A DNA stretch of 64,000 bases from Jeotgalibacillus sp. ET6 (GCF_029667115.1 NZ_JARUIU010000010.1:1-64000), one strand, 5' to 3'. Shown: positions 46,475-55,545, numbered from the stretch's first letter. Notes: generated by a model from the letters alone, not told the origin. A program made the numbers and translations.

Positions 46475-47734
46475 ATGAAGTATGATGTGATCGTTGTAGG
46501 AGGAGGACCTTCCGGGCTGATGGCTGCTATAGCCGCCGGGGAAAAAAAGGAACATGTCCTCCTTGTAGATAAAGGAACAAAGCTTGGAAAGAAACTTGCG
46601 ATTTCAGGCGGCGGCAGATGCAATGTAACGAACCGCCTTCCAGTCGATGAAATTATCAAACACATTCCAGGGAATGGGCGGTTTTTATACAGTGCCTTTT
46701 CTGTTTTTAACAATGAAGATATTATTGAATTTTTTGAAGGCCTCGGAGTTGCGCTGAAAGAGGAAGACCACGGACGCATGTTTCCCGTATCAAATAAAGC
46801 CCAGTCGGTAGTGGATGCCCTGCTGCGCAGACTTGGAGAATTGAACGTGGAGATCCGAACGAATGTCGAGGTTCGGGATCTTTTAGTCGGCGACGGGGAA
46901 GTTGAGGGCATTTCTTTAGTAAACGGAGATGAAATAAATGCGGACGCTGTTGTTCTTGCAGTTGGCGGAAAGTCCGTCCCTCAAACCGGTTCAACCGGGG
47001 ATGGCTATCCATGGGTTGAAAAAGCGGGACATACAGTGACCGAACTGTTTCCCACTGAAGTGCCGCTTCTGTCACAAGAACCCTTTATACAAAATCGCGA
47101 GCTTCAGGGACTTGCTCTCAGAGGAGCTGCCGTCAGTGTGCTTAACAAAAAAGGAAAGCCGCTGGTAACTCATAAAATGGACATGCTCTTTACTCACTTT
47201 GGTTTATCCGGGCCAGCCATACTGCGCTGCAGCCAGTATGTAGTCAAAGAAATGAAAAAGCAAAAAGGCGAGCCTGTAACGATACGGATCGACGCCGTTC
47301 CTTCTATTAAAGGAGAAGAGCTTTTTCAGCAGATGCATAAGGAAGCAAAGGAAGAAGCAAAAAAAGCGGTCAAGAATGTGTGGAAGGGGAAAATTCCGGA
47401 GCGTTATCTTCACTTTTTAATGGAACGCGCAGAAATTGATCCTGATCAGCAGGCAGGAACCATCGCTGGCGATAAAATCCGGCTGATGGCCCAGCTGATG
47501 ACATCCTTTGAGCTTTCCGTCAACGGAACACAATCCATTGAAAAGGCTTTTGTGACCGGAGGCGGCGTATCTGTTAAAGAAATCGAACCGAAAACGATGC
47601 ACTCGAAAAAATGCAAAGGATTGTTTATTTGCGGTGAACTTCTGGATATCCATGGCTACACCGGCGGATATAACATCACCTCGGCGCTCGTAACAGGACG
47701 TTTAGCAGGAACGAATGCAGGCGACATTGGATAA
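46475..47734 (+). CDS. ytfP: YtfP, HI0933-family flavoprotein
   Basis: FAD/NAD(P)-binding protein of 419 residues. The dinucleotide loop [17 protein letters not shown] at the N-terminus is followed by the HI0933-family sequences [14 protein letters not shown] and the C-terminal [14 protein letters not shown] and [14 protein letters not shown]. Oxidoreductase of unknown substrate. A GAxx-type weak ribosome site precedes the ATG. Terminated by a GGCTGGGACA-type hairpin. Confidence 0.92.
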   Translation: MKYDVIVVGGGPSGLMAAIAAGEKKEHVLLVDKGTKLGKKLAISGGGRCNVTNRLPVDEIIKHIPGNGRFLYSAFSVFNNEDIIEFFEGLGVALKEEDHGRMFPVSNKAQSVVDALLRRLGELNVEIRTNVEVRDLLVGDGEVEGISLVNGDEINADAVVLAVGGKSVPQTGSTGDGYPWVEKAGHTVTELFPTEVPLLSQEPFIQNRELQGLALRGAAVSVLNKKGKPLVTHKMDMLFTHFGLSGPAILRCSQYVVKEMKKQKGEPVTIRIDAVPSIKGEELFQQMHKEAKEEAKKAVKNVWKGKIPERYLHFLMERAEIDPDQQAGTIAGDKIRLMAQLMTSFELSVNGTQSIEKAFVTGGGVSVKEIEPKTMHSKKCKGLFICGELLDIHGYTGGYNITSALVTGRLAGTNAGDIG

Positions 47735-47744
47735 TAGGATTGGC

Positions 47745-47780
47745 AGAGGCTGGGACAAATTCGTCTCAGTCTTCTTTTTT
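47745..47780. terminator. Terminator (GGCTGGGACA arm family)
   Basis: AGAGGCTGGGACAAATTCGTCTCAGTCTTCTTTTTT between ytfP and the convergent kinase-like gene; a short form of the repeat arms. Confidence 0.75.
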
Positions 47781-48341
47781 TGCTTGTAAAGAAAAGAAGT
47801 CTTTAATTTTGTTTGCCGTTTCTTGTGCGCTCAAGTTTGTGTTGTCTATTTTTATATAATGTTCTTTTTGTATTTCTCCCGGCATGGAGTTTAGCCGGTG
47901 TTTCTGAACCGACTCCAGCAAGTTCTCTTCAGATTGTTTTATATTTCTTTTCGTCGGCTTTTCCTGAAGACGGTGAGGGCTTACATTTCGTTCCAGCCTT
48001 TCTTTCAGGTCGGCTTCGAGCTCCACATAGTAGACCTCTCCCCCATTTTCAGTAAAAATGGAACTGACCGTTTCAAGAAACTCCCAATCCCCCCGCAAAT
48101 CAAACGCCCATACAAAGGTGAAAATTAATCCGTATTGATCCGTCCTGGCATACTCCTTAAAAATTTCCTCGCGAAATAATGTGGTTAACCTCCACATTTC
48201 GGGGCTGAAATCAAATAACGGAACAAGTAAATCAATCGTCATATGGTTGTGAAACAATTTTAAGTCTGTAATTTTTGCTAGTTCCTGCCCTACTGTCATT
48301 TTACCGACAGCCTGCGGTCCGAATAACAAGACGATTTTCAT
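47766..48341 (-). CDS. P-loop kinase-like protein
   Basis: Small P-loop NTPase of 191 residues: the Walker A is LLFGPQAVGKMTVG, followed by an LFHNHMTIDLL motif reminiscent of shikimate/AAA-type small-molecule kinases, and a lid-like region with RNVSPHRLQEKP. Substrate unknown; the N-terminal lysine and threonine of the P-loop are present, so it should bind nucleotide. AGGAG precedes the ATG. First gene of the accessory block. Confidence 0.78.
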   Translation of the reverse strand: MKIVLLFGPQAVGKMTVGQELAKITDLKLFHNHMTIDLLVPLFDFSPEMWRLTTLFREEIFKEYARTDQYGLIFTFVWAFDLRGDWEFLETVSSIFTENGGEVYYVELEADLKERLERNVSPHRLQEKPTKRNIKQSEENLLESVQKHRLNSMPGEIQKEHYIKIDNTNLSAQETANKIKDFFSLQAKKED

Positions 48342-48460
48342 CCAACTTCTCCTTTAAATTTGTTTTGTATTTTCATGATTCGAAGCGTTTTTAAACTCTG
48401 GTAAGACAATGATACATACAATTATTTCAAATTCTCTATTTATACGCAATATTTATAAAA

Positions 48461-49186
48461 TCATTTCAAGTACTCTATCAAGAGCTGAATAATTAGCAGG
48501 AGGGTAATAATCCGGAGCATTGGTTTTACATATCCGGCTTTCATTCGTTGAGCAAGTCTTACTCCTGTTTGAGCACCAATCCAGGAACCCGCCATTAAAG
48601 CGAGTGTCAGTCCCCATATGATGTGACCTGCTGTAATATAAACTGCTGCTGCCCCAATGCAGGATGAAAAAGTGGCGAGACGGACAAGTCCTACCGCCTT
48701 CAAATATGAAATTTCAAGCCAGCTGAATAAATAAAGCATCAGCGTTCCCTGCCCAGGTCCGAAAAGTCCGTCATAAATACCTATGCCATAAAGCCCTGCA
48801 GCACTTGCAGGCGTTTTTTTAAACGGCTCTGCTTTTTCAAATGAAGCCTTACTGAAGAAGGAAGTAACCATTGCGAACATTAAAAGAAAAATGGCAGCGA
48901 TAGTCATCGTTTGAGATGACAGAAAAGAGGCAATCGCAGCCCCGGTGCCTCCCCCAGCAAGACTTACCGGCAGCAGCCAAATCGATTCTTTTATATTGAT
49001 CTGTTTTCTCCTGACAAGATAAATAAAAGCGGAAAAAGAGCTGAAAGTGTTGGACACCTTGTTCGCTCCTATAGCTGAATGAACCGGCATCCCGATCAGC
49101 AGCATCACAGGCAGACTGATGAGGCCGCCTCCACCTGCAAGCGTTCCAAGCGTGGTGGCCACGATGCCTGTAAAGAAAATAAGCAA
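48461..49186 (-). CDS. TauE/SafE-family membrane transporter
   Basis: Membrane protein of about 241 to 244 residues with eight hydrophobic helices and the family features TTLGTLAGGGGLISLPVML and YGIGIYDGLFGPGQGTLML. Family members export sulfite, sulfoacetate or other organic anions; the substrate here is unknown. Start uncertain: AAGGAGG at 49204-49210 is 17 bases from the TTG at 49186 but exactly 8 bases from an in-frame ATA at 49195. Confidence 0.82.
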   Translation of the reverse strand: MLIFFTGIVATTLGTLAGGGGLISLPVMLLIGMPVHSAIGANKVSNTFSSFSAFIYLVRRKQINIKESIWLLPVSLAGGGTGAAIASFLSSQTMTIAAIFLLMFAMVTSFFSKASFEKAEPFKKTPASAAGLYGIGIYDGLFGPGQGTLMLYLFSWLEISYLKAVGLVRLATFSSCIGAAAVYITAGHIIWGLTLALMAGSWIGAQTGVRLAQRMKAGYVKPMLRIITLLLIIQLLIEYLK

Positions 49187-49381
49187 AAGATCTATTTTAA
49201 CCGCCTCCTTTATCGTAAGGATAACGATAATGAAATTATAAGTAAATTCGATAAAATTACAGTATATTAATAAGATTAACTTATGATTAAAACAAAAAAA
49301 AAGGCTTTAATATAACTGATGAATGGAGAAAAAGAGGTAGTTTTTTCATAATTATGGGGTGAGGGTTAGAAAGGAGGCGAC

Positions 49382-49450
49382 TTGAGGAGGAAAGAAAATT
49401 CATATGAAACACAGTTAAGCCGCCTAAAAGCCTGTGACAATTTGTCCTAG
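49382..49450 (+). other. Possible 22-codon mini-ORF in a 316-bp gap
   Basis: A TTG codon at 49382 sits 4 bases after AAGGAGG and opens a frame of 22 residues (MRRKENSYETQLSRLKACDN..). Its 3' end overlaps the hairpin AGCCTGTGACAATTTGTCCTAGGCT (49429-49453). It may be a remnant or chance. The rest of 49187-49502 shows nothing. Confidence 0.25.
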
Positions 49451-49502
49451 GCTCTGTTCCGATTTTAACGCTGTTACTAACAATTATTATGTTTCTGGTA
49501 AT

Positions 49503-49796
49503 TTAAGGTCGGTACGTATCTGTTTTCGATAGCCAGTCAGAAAAAACCTCCCAATTTACATACGTTGTGCCGTTTACAACAATCCTTGGCGCGCTTGGGT
49601 ACTGAATAAATAGTTCCTCTATCTCTTCTTTTGTCATCGGGAGATAAATAGCCAGTTCATCCGTTTTCATTAATGTCTGATCGCTGCTGATCCCTAAAAA
49701 GCCCATTTTTGGACTTCTGCTTTTTTTTAACCCGCTTCCTATGAAATAGCCCATTGCGGTCAGACCTGCTCCAATCCAGAAAAAATCAAGTTCCAT
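49503..49796 (-). CDS. Small membrane-anchored protein with HTH-like C-terminus
   Basis: Protein of 97 residues: a short N-terminal membrane helix (about 5-22), a basic linker, then about 50 residues resembling an excisionase-type winged helix (TDELAIYLPMTKEEIEELFIQYPSAPRI..YVNWEVFSDWL). Function unknown. GGGGGAG precedes the ATG. Confidence 0.6.
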   Translation of the reverse strand: MELDFFWIGAGLTAMGYFIGSGLKKSRSPKMGFLGISSDQTLMKTDELAIYLPMTKEEIEELFIQYPSAPRIVVNGTTYVNWEVFSDWLSKTDTYRP

Positions 49797-49903
49797 TTAA
49801 ACTCCCCCTGTATTTTCTTCGTTTTCTCTTTACTACGCACAGATTAGCGCAAAGTTTCAACACCATCCACTCTAGCAAATAAATAATAATCGATTACTTA
49901 AAA

Positions 49904-50115
49904 AAGAGGTTGGGACAAAACTAAAAATAGTTTTAAAAATGAGGCTATATTAATTTATGTTAGCAGGAGAGCGGAGCGGAAGCTGGCTGCTCCTGCAGGA
50001 TATGACGGTTACTTGAGAACCCAGTAGGTCTCAGCGCCGTCCCTGCGGAAAGCGTTCGCCAGAAGCACAGCGAACCGGTCAAAGAGGCTGAGACAATTTT
50101 GTCCCAGCCCCTCTT
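49904..50115 (+). repeat. Intergenic element, full copy (R4)
   Basis: Arm AAGAGGTTGGGACAAAA at 49904-49920; an A+T-rich stretch; the core from GGAGAGCGGAGCGGAAG to GCGGAAAGCG..GCGAACCGGTC; and a hairpin AAAGAGGCTGAGACA / TGTCCCAGCCCCTCTT at 50081-50115, which also serves as ferritin terminator on the minus strand. This and the copies at 53247 and 62670 define the family. Confidence 0.85.
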
Positions 50116-50138
50116 AATAACCTTCTTACTTTATACTT

Positions 50139-50648
50139 TTATTTTTCGCTCGTTCCATCAAATGTCCGTTTCCCTAATTCATTTTCGAGCATGTAAAACA
50201 TATTGCTGTCTTTATCGATTCTTCTTAACTTTTGAATAATCGCATCAAATGTCGCCTGTTCTTCAACCTGCTCTTCGATAAACCAGTTCAGAAAATTCAT
50301 TGTGGCATGTTCGCGTTCGTCCAAGGCTAAATCGGCTAAAGCATAAATCCGCTTTGTAACTTCTTTTTCATGAGCCAAAGATTTCTCAAATGCCTCCAGA
50401 ACAGAATCAAATTGATTATTTGGTTTAGCCATGCTGTCAATTTCTGCACGAACACCCATATCGATAATAAACTGATAAAATTTCATAGCGTGAAAACGCT
50501 CTTCTTCTGCCTGAGCAAGAAAGAAGTTCGCAAAACCATCGAGACTTTCATTTGAGCAGTAAGCTGCTGTAGCCAGATAAATATGTGCGGAGTAGAATTC
50601 ATAATTCATTTGATCATTTAACCCTTTAATTAACGTTTGACTTAGCAT
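50139..50648 (-). CDS. Ferritin
   Basis: Ferritin-like iron-storage protein of 169 residues, all helical. The di-iron ferroxidase residues are visible in EFYSAHIYLA, EEERFHAMKF and EEQVEEQATFDAI. It should assemble into a 24-subunit cage that oxidises and stores iron. ATG at 50648 gives the family start MLSQTLIKGLN; in-frame starts 2 and 3 codons upstream are less likely because AGGTGA precedes 50648 at 6 bases. Confidence 0.93.
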   Translation of the reverse strand: MLSQTLIKGLNDQMNYEFYSAHIYLATAAYCSNESLDGFANFFLAQAEEERFHAMKFYQFIIDMGVRAEIDSMAKPNNQFDSVLEAFEKSLAHEKEVTKRIYALADLALDEREHATMNFLNWFIEEQVEEQATFDAIIQKLRRIDKDSNMFYMLENELGKRTFDGTSEK

Positions 50649-50690
50649 GGTCATCACCTGTCCTTTTATTTTTTTTAGAACACATCTTCA

Positions 50691-51278
50691 TTAAATATCC
50701 TGAAATCTCGTTAACTTCTCACGGGGATTTGTCCGTGTTCTTCCCTGAGGGATGGACTCTTCTTGAAAAAACCCGAGATGCAAAAATCCGATTATTTTTT
50801 CACCCGGTTTTACACCCAGCAAAGAACGCACCTTAGGATCCACTATATGCGGGTTTGTTTTCCACACTACACCAAGCTTTTTCTCCCAGGCCAGCAGCTG
50901 AATATTTTGTATTAGACAGCTGACTGCTCCAAAGTCTTCTTCGCGCTGTTTATGGCGGGGATCTTCCGGTATAACAATAATAAGAAATGCTGCAGGCTGA
51001 TTAAAATACTGACGCCTATTTTCCTGCATTTCTTTGGGAAATGTTTGTACCAGCTTTCCTATAAAGTTTTCTTTTTCCTCAGAAGAGACGAAGATAAACC
51101 GCCATGGTTCTCTCAGACCGTGGTTCGGTGCCCAGACAGCATCATCAAGAATGTTCATGATCAGTGATTCCGCTACCGGATCGTCTGTATAATTCGCTTT
51201 TATTGATCGGCGTTCCCGTATTACTTTTAAAAGCGGTGAGTCTGTAGTTTGTTCATTAATTTGCGTCAAATAAACCAT
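50691..51278 (-). CDS. Nitroreductase family protein
   Basis: FMN-dependent nitroreductase of about 195 residues. N-terminal VIRERRSIKANYTDDPV is the family phosphate-binding sequence, followed by AVWAPNHGLREPWRF and the C-terminal GVKPGEKIIGFLHLG. It resembles the YfhC/YdjA group. Reduces quinones or nitro compounds with NAD(P)H; the physiological substrate is unknown. Start uncertain between the ATG at 51278 and a TTG at 51269; extension to 51365 is unlikely. Confidence 0.85.
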   Translation of the reverse strand: MVYLTQINEQTTDSPLLKVIRERRSIKANYTDDPVAESLIMNILDDAVWAPNHGLREPWRFIFVSSEEKENFIGKLVQTFPKEMQENRRQYFNQPAAFLIIVIPEDPRHKQREEDFGAVSCLIQNIQLLAWEKKLGVVWKTNPHIVDPKVRSLLGVKPGEKIIGFLHLGFFQEESIPQGRTRTNPREKLTRFQDI

Positions 51279-51481
51279 CCTATCTTTGCAGTTATACAGT
51301 CTTGTTATTTGAAATTGATAATCACTCTCAATTAACAATTTACTATATAACCTGTTTCCATTCAAGCATTTTATGAGTTACTCTCTTTTCTTTAGGATGA
51401 TAAAGATAGAAAGGGAGCTTTCAATTTACGGGAAACACGGACCTCTCCTGACTGAAAAATTGATTAAATGTAAATTATTTT

Positions 51482-53146
51482 TTAATTTTCCTCTGCGGCT
51501 TCACGGGCAATTGCCCTTCCAGCTTCACGCCCTGTAAATAAACAGCCGCCGAGGAAGGTTCCTTCAAGCGCACGGTAGCCATGCAAACCGCCTCCTCCAA
51601 ACCCCGAGGCTTCACCAGCAGCATAAAGACCTTTAACAACTTTACCCGTATGGTTCAGCACCCGGCCTGATAAATCTGTTTGGAGTCCGCCAAGCGTTTT
51701 GCGGCTCACGATATGCAGCCTGACTGCAATCAACGGACCATTTTCCGGATCAAGGATCTTATGGGGAGGGGCAACCCGAATCAATTTGTCTCCCGTGTAG
51801 TTTCGTGCACCCCGGATCGCTGTGATTTGAAGATCTTTTGTAAACGAATGATCCATTTCACGATCCCGTGATTCCAATTGCTTTTCAATGTCTTTAACAT
51901 TTAACAGATTCGAGCCTGCCAGTTTGTTCATTCCTCTGACCAAATCCTCCAAATTGTTTTCAACCACAAAATCTTCTCCATGATCCATAAACGCCTGTAC
52001 AGGGTCTGTTGGACCAGGCAATATCCGCTTTAAGACTTTATTTATACTTTTTTCAGTGAGATCAGGATTTTGTTCTGAGCCGGATAAAGCAAATTCTTTT
52101 TCGATGATTTTTTGAGTGAGGATAAACCAGGAATAGTCAAATCCTGAATTTGCGATTGTCTGAAGTGTTCCCAATGTATCAAAACCCGGAAAATTTGGAG
52201 ATGGGAATCTTTTTCCTTTTGCATCAAGCCATATAGAAGAAGGACCTGGCAATATACGAATTCCATGATTATTCCAGACAGGCGCCCAATTTTTTATTCC
52301 TTCTGTGTAGTGCCACATCCGGTCCCGATTGACCAGCCTGCCTCCCGCTTCTTCTGCAATGGCAAGCATTCGTCCGTCCACATGAGCGGGCACCCCGGAA
52401 ATCATTTTTTCAGGGGGCGGTCCGAGTCGGTTCGGCCAGTGTTCTTTAATTAATGAATGATTTCCTCCTATTCCACCGCTTGATACCAGAACCGTCTTCG
52501 CTTGAACAGCAAAATTTTTCAGCGCCTTCCTGCTGCTTTCTTCTCCTCTTTTTACTGAACTTGGTTCCAGAACTTCTCCTTCTACGCCAATCACGCGCCC
52601 TTTAAGATGTATTAAAGAGTTAACGCGATGTCTCGGAAGATAATCAATGAGCCCTCTTTTCATATGCTCCTGAACTCTCCGTTTAAAAGGTTCTAGAATG
52701 CCTGGCCCTGTCCCCCATACAATATGGAAGCGGGGGACGGAATTTCCGTGCCCATCTGCAAGGTATCCTCCTCTTTCTGCCCAACCTACGACAGGAAAAA
52801 AACGAATACCCATTCCGTGAAGCCATTCGCGTTTTTCACCGGAAGCAAAATGAACGTACGCTTCTGCCCACTTCTTTCCCCAGTAATCCTGATCCTCCTC
52901 CCGGTCGAATCCTGCAGTCCCAAGCCAGTCCTGCCAGGCTAATTCTTTCGAATCCCGGATGCCAAGTCTTCTCTGTTCCGGAGAATCCACTAAAAACAAG
53001 CCTCCAAATGACCACCAGGCCTGTCCGCCAAAAGATGCCTCCGGCTCCTGATCAACAATGAGCACTTTCCTGCCTGCATCTGCTATCTCTGCTGCAGCTG
53101 TCAATCCTGCAAGCCCCGCTCCAACTACAATTGCATCGTATCCCAT
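51482..53146 (-). CDS. FAD-dependent dehydrogenase (fumarate reductase / KstD-like)
   Basis: Flavoprotein of 554 residues: FAD loop AIVVGAGLAGLTAAAEIADAG, the SFGGQAWWSFGG region near the flavin, a large cap domain, and C-terminal GLYAAGEASGFGGGGLHGYRALEG. Family members dehydrogenate steroids or related 2-oxo substrates. No partner gene indicates the substrate. AAGGGGTGGGA precedes the ATG. Confidence 0.87.
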   Translation of the reverse strand: MGYDAIVVGAGLAGLTAAAEIADAGRKVLIVDQEPEASFGGQAWWSFGGLFLVDSPEQRRLGIRDSKELAWQDWLGTAGFDREEDQDYWGKKWAEAYVHFASGEKREWLHGMGIRFFPVVGWAERGGYLADGHGNSVPRFHIVWGTGPGILEPFKRRVQEHMKRGLIDYLPRHRVNSLIHLKGRVIGVEGEVLEPSSVKRGEESSRKALKNFAVQAKTVLVSSGGIGGNHSLIKEHWPNRLGPPPEKMISGVPAHVDGRMLAIAEEAGGRLVNRDRMWHYTEGIKNWAPVWNNHGIRILPGPSSIWLDAKGKRFPSPNFPGFDTLGTLQTIANSGFDYSWFILTQKIIEKEFALSGSEQNPDLTEKSINKVLKRILPGPTDPVQAFMDHGEDFVVENNLEDLVRGMNKLAGSNLLNVKDIEKQLESRDREMDHSFTKDLQITAIRGARNYTGDKLIRVAPPHKILDPENGPLIAVRLHIVSRKTLGGLQTDLSGRVLNHTGKVVKGLYAAGEASGFGGGGLHGYRALEGTFLGGCLFTGREAGRAIAREAAEEN

Positions 53147-53246
53147 TTGATCCCACCCCTTCAGTCAAAAGCATCAATCCATTATTTTTAATATTCTGAC
53201 TACATAATCTTTACATATTATTATAAAGATTTCTAGTTGTTAAAGT

Positions 53247-53470
53247 AAAAAAGGCTGGGACAAATGTGTCCCAACCTTTTCTAAACGGTTCACTTCGCTT
53301 CAGACGGACGCTTTACGCAGGGACAGCGCTGTGCCTCCTGCAGGCTTCTCCCTGCGAAGTCTCAAGCAACCGTCACATCCTGCTGGAGTCGCCACCTTCC
53401 GCTCTGTTCACCTCATAGTATCCTGGTGAAAAAGATCCTATTAACATCTTCATTAATTTTATCCCAGCCT
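53247..53470 (-). repeat. Intergenic element, full copy in reverse orientation (R5)
   Basis: Hairpin AAGGCTGGGACA / TGTCCCAACCTT (53251-53277), then the core GGTTCACTTCGCTTC..GGACGCTTTACGCAGGGACAGCGCT..CGTCACATCCTGCTGGAGTCGCC, then the arm TTTTATCCCAGCCT (53457-53470). The arm overlaps the stop codon of the hydrolase gene on the minus strand (53469-53471). Confidence 0.85.
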
Positions 53471-55334
53471 ACAATTGAGTTAGCGTATTGGTAACCATAA
53501 TTACTGTGACTAGAATGCCGTATATGATTCCTCCCAAGTACGGGTTATTCGTTGCAAGATAGATTTTCCGGGTGACGATCGCAGCAAGCGGTATGATAAT
53601 AATCATAGGCAGCAGCCAGATTCCAATGATTGGGGAAAGATCTGCAAAATAAATTTCTCCTGTAACAAAGAAACTTGTATATTGAATAACAGCCAAAACT
53701 GCCACACTTATCCCATTAAATAAAGTAAGCAATGCTATGTTCATCCATTTCTTTTTGCCGCCCGCTACAAAATTAAATGAATTGACAGCAATAGAGTTGG
53801 CAACATAGAACGCAAGAAAAAACGGGAGATATTTAAGAGCCATGAAAATTTTGTCAGGTGTAAAAGCTTTTACTGCAATTATCCATATACGAAAATCTGT
53901 TTTAAAGAAATAGTCTGCAATAAATACCAAGCTAAAAGCAGCCGAACAAACGATTAGAGCCAATGCAATCGTTTTAAGAAGAGGTTTGAATCCTATGATG
54001 ACGCCGGAATCACGGAGATTCATCCCCTGACCTTTAGAAAAGAGCTTGTAGGATAAAAATAAAATAACCAGGGTCGTAATTCCCATTACCGCTGACCAGA
54101 CCCCTATATAATAGACGGGAGCCTGATTATAAAAGGCAGGAATGTTCTCCATGCTCCAGTTATATAGGGCCAAATAGGAAAATCCTGATACAACTGCGCT
54201 TACAATCAGCCCGCCCCAAAACCACAGTAACCCTGCTCCTTTAGGTGCTGTCCGGGCGGTTACCTCTTTTTGAGCTTTTAAAGATCGGAAGGCTTCTGTA
54301 AATAGCATAAATTTAGTGAAACTAATAACAAACATTACAAATCCAATTAAACCTATAAAATTAAACAGCACTTTAAATTGCCAAATCTGGCTTGCTGGTT
54401 CAATTGGATTTGGCGCACCTACTGTTTCATCGAAAAATTCAAGTGTGCTCTCCACGACGTTTCCTGAGAAATGATTCCACGGGTGAATCTGGGCCGGATT
54501 ATAAATTACCCGTACAGCTTCCTCCCCGTTAACATTCTGACGATAGATGGAATAGCTTTCACGCTCTTCTGCCTCAGCAGGGACTGCGCCGAAATTCAGG
54601 AAAGACTGAGCATATTCGGTTTGAATATAATTGCGGGGAACTGTTACAGTTCCATGCTCCCCTAGACTGCGGAAAAAGAATTCATCGTATTGGGCTGCAA
54701 TAATTCCTGTGTCACGTGACCCATATACATTTGCAAACTCCTGTTCATCCGTTCTCATTGCCCAATACAAAGGTTCTCCAGGATCATTTGTATACATTGC
54801 ATCATTCGCTACAAGAAGCACAGATGAGATTAATTGATCTTCCTCGCTTTTTTTATTGTCTTCTAAAATAGACCAGTTAGCAGCCCTTGCACCATTTGAA
54901 TGGCCTGTCACACCTATACGGTTTATATCTATGTAAGGCAGGTCAGCCATCAGTTCTACGGCATCATACATTCCGGTTCCACGATTAGGCCATTCAGAGG
55001 GTGGAACCGCATCTGAATTTCCGTGACCGTACATATCAATCGACATGACTACATAGCCTCTACGGGCCATTTCTACATAATTTAAATCCTGCATTTCTCT
55101 ATTGTTATACCAGCCATGACTTGTAACAATCCCTGGTGCCGGCGTTTCTTCCGTAGCATTTTCAGGAATGAGCAGCAAAGCGCTCATCAAATGTCCGGAT
55201 GGAGTTTCCCACCTTAAATCTTTTATGGTAATGCTGCCCCCGGATGTTTGGACGAGCGACGCCCCAATCATACTGACCAAACATAAAATAATTGATATAA
55301 TCAGTAATCTTTGTACCCCTTTTTTCTCCCTCAT
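53469..55334 (-). CDS. Membrane protein with extracytoplasmic alpha/beta hydrolase domain
   Basis: Protein of 621 residues. One N-terminal membrane helix (about 10-28) leads to an extracytoplasmic alpha/beta hydrolase domain (to about 325) with GIVTSHGWYNN, the acid-side SIDMYGHGNSD and the nucleophile elbow GHSNGARAA. A histidine in IHPWNHFSG may complete the triad. About seven membrane helices (from 330) fill the C-terminal half. Substrate unknown. AGAGGGG precedes the ATG. Two promoters with cre boxes lie upstream, so carbon source probably controls it. Its stop codon lies in a repeat arm. Confidence 0.8.
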   Translation of the reverse strand: MREKKGVQRLLIISIILCLVSMIGASLVQTSGGSITIKDLRWETPSGHLMSALLLIPENATEETPAPGIVTSHGWYNNREMQDLNYVEMARRGYVVMSIDMYGHGNSDAVPPSEWPNRGTGMYDAVELMADLPYIDINRIGVTGHSNGARAANWSILEDNKKSEEDQLISSVLLVANDAMYTNDPGEPLYWAMRTDEQEFANVYGSRDTGIIAAQYDEFFFRSLGEHGTVTVPRNYIQTEYAQSFLNFGAVPAEAEERESYSIYRQNVNGEEAVRVIYNPAQIHPWNHFSGNVVESTLEFFDETVGAPNPIEPASQIWQFKVLFNFIGLIGFVMFVISFTKFMLFTEAFRSLKAQKEVTARTAPKGAGLLWFWGGLIVSAVVSGFSYLALYNWSMENIPAFYNQAPVYYIGVWSAVMGITTLVILFLSYKLFSKGQGMNLRDSGVIIGFKPLLKTIALALIVCSAAFSLVFIADYFFKTDFRIWIIAVKAFTPDKIFMALKYLPFFLAFYVANSIAVNSFNFVAGGKKKWMNIALLTLFNGISVAVLAVIQYTSFFVTGEIYFADLSPIIGIWLLPMIIIIPLAAIVTRKIYLATNNPYLGGIIYGILVTVIMVTNTLTQL

Positions 55335-55377
55335 TCTAAAACCCCTCTCAATTTATATCATTATGCGCAAGTGAATT

Positions 55378-55405
55378 ATGATAACGCTTACTACAAACGT
55401 GTCAA
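55378..55405 (-). promoter_or_regulatory. Promoter P2 of the hydrolase gene with cre box
   Basis: On the minus strand TTGACA (55400-55405), 16 bp, TATCAT (55378-55383). A cre-like box TGATAACGCTTACT (55379-55392, plus strand) overlaps the spacer and -10 and matches 13 of 14 consensus positions. It lies about 45 bp before the hydrolase start. Confidence 0.7.
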
Positions 55406-55465
55406 AAATTTTTTAATTTCCTCCCTTCTTATTAAACGCCTTAGTGGAGACTGATTTTGCATACA

Positions 55466-55539
55466 AAAAAATCACACGAGTCCCAATAAAATCAAGACTG
55501 CCGTGTGATCTCTCATTCTCTGCCACTGATATTAACTTA
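55466..55539 (-). ncRNA. Candidate small RNA or attenuated leader
   Basis: Promoter P1 starts transcription near 55539 (minus strand) and only about 70 nt later an intrinsic terminator occurs: ATCACACG..AGTC / GACT..CGTGTGAT (55472-55509) followed by a run of T. No annotated gene lies within. Within it an ATG at 55516 opens a 14-codon frame, MRDHTAVLILLGLV, that spans the hairpin but lacks a good ribosome site. Read-through would enter the hydrolase gene. Confidence 0.5.
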
Positions 55540-55545
55540 TCTTTT

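Noticed and set aside
46327-46911. 194-residue frame on the minus strand
   Set aside because: Complement of the ytfP start and upstream region; Ser/Pro/Phe-rich product with no family features.
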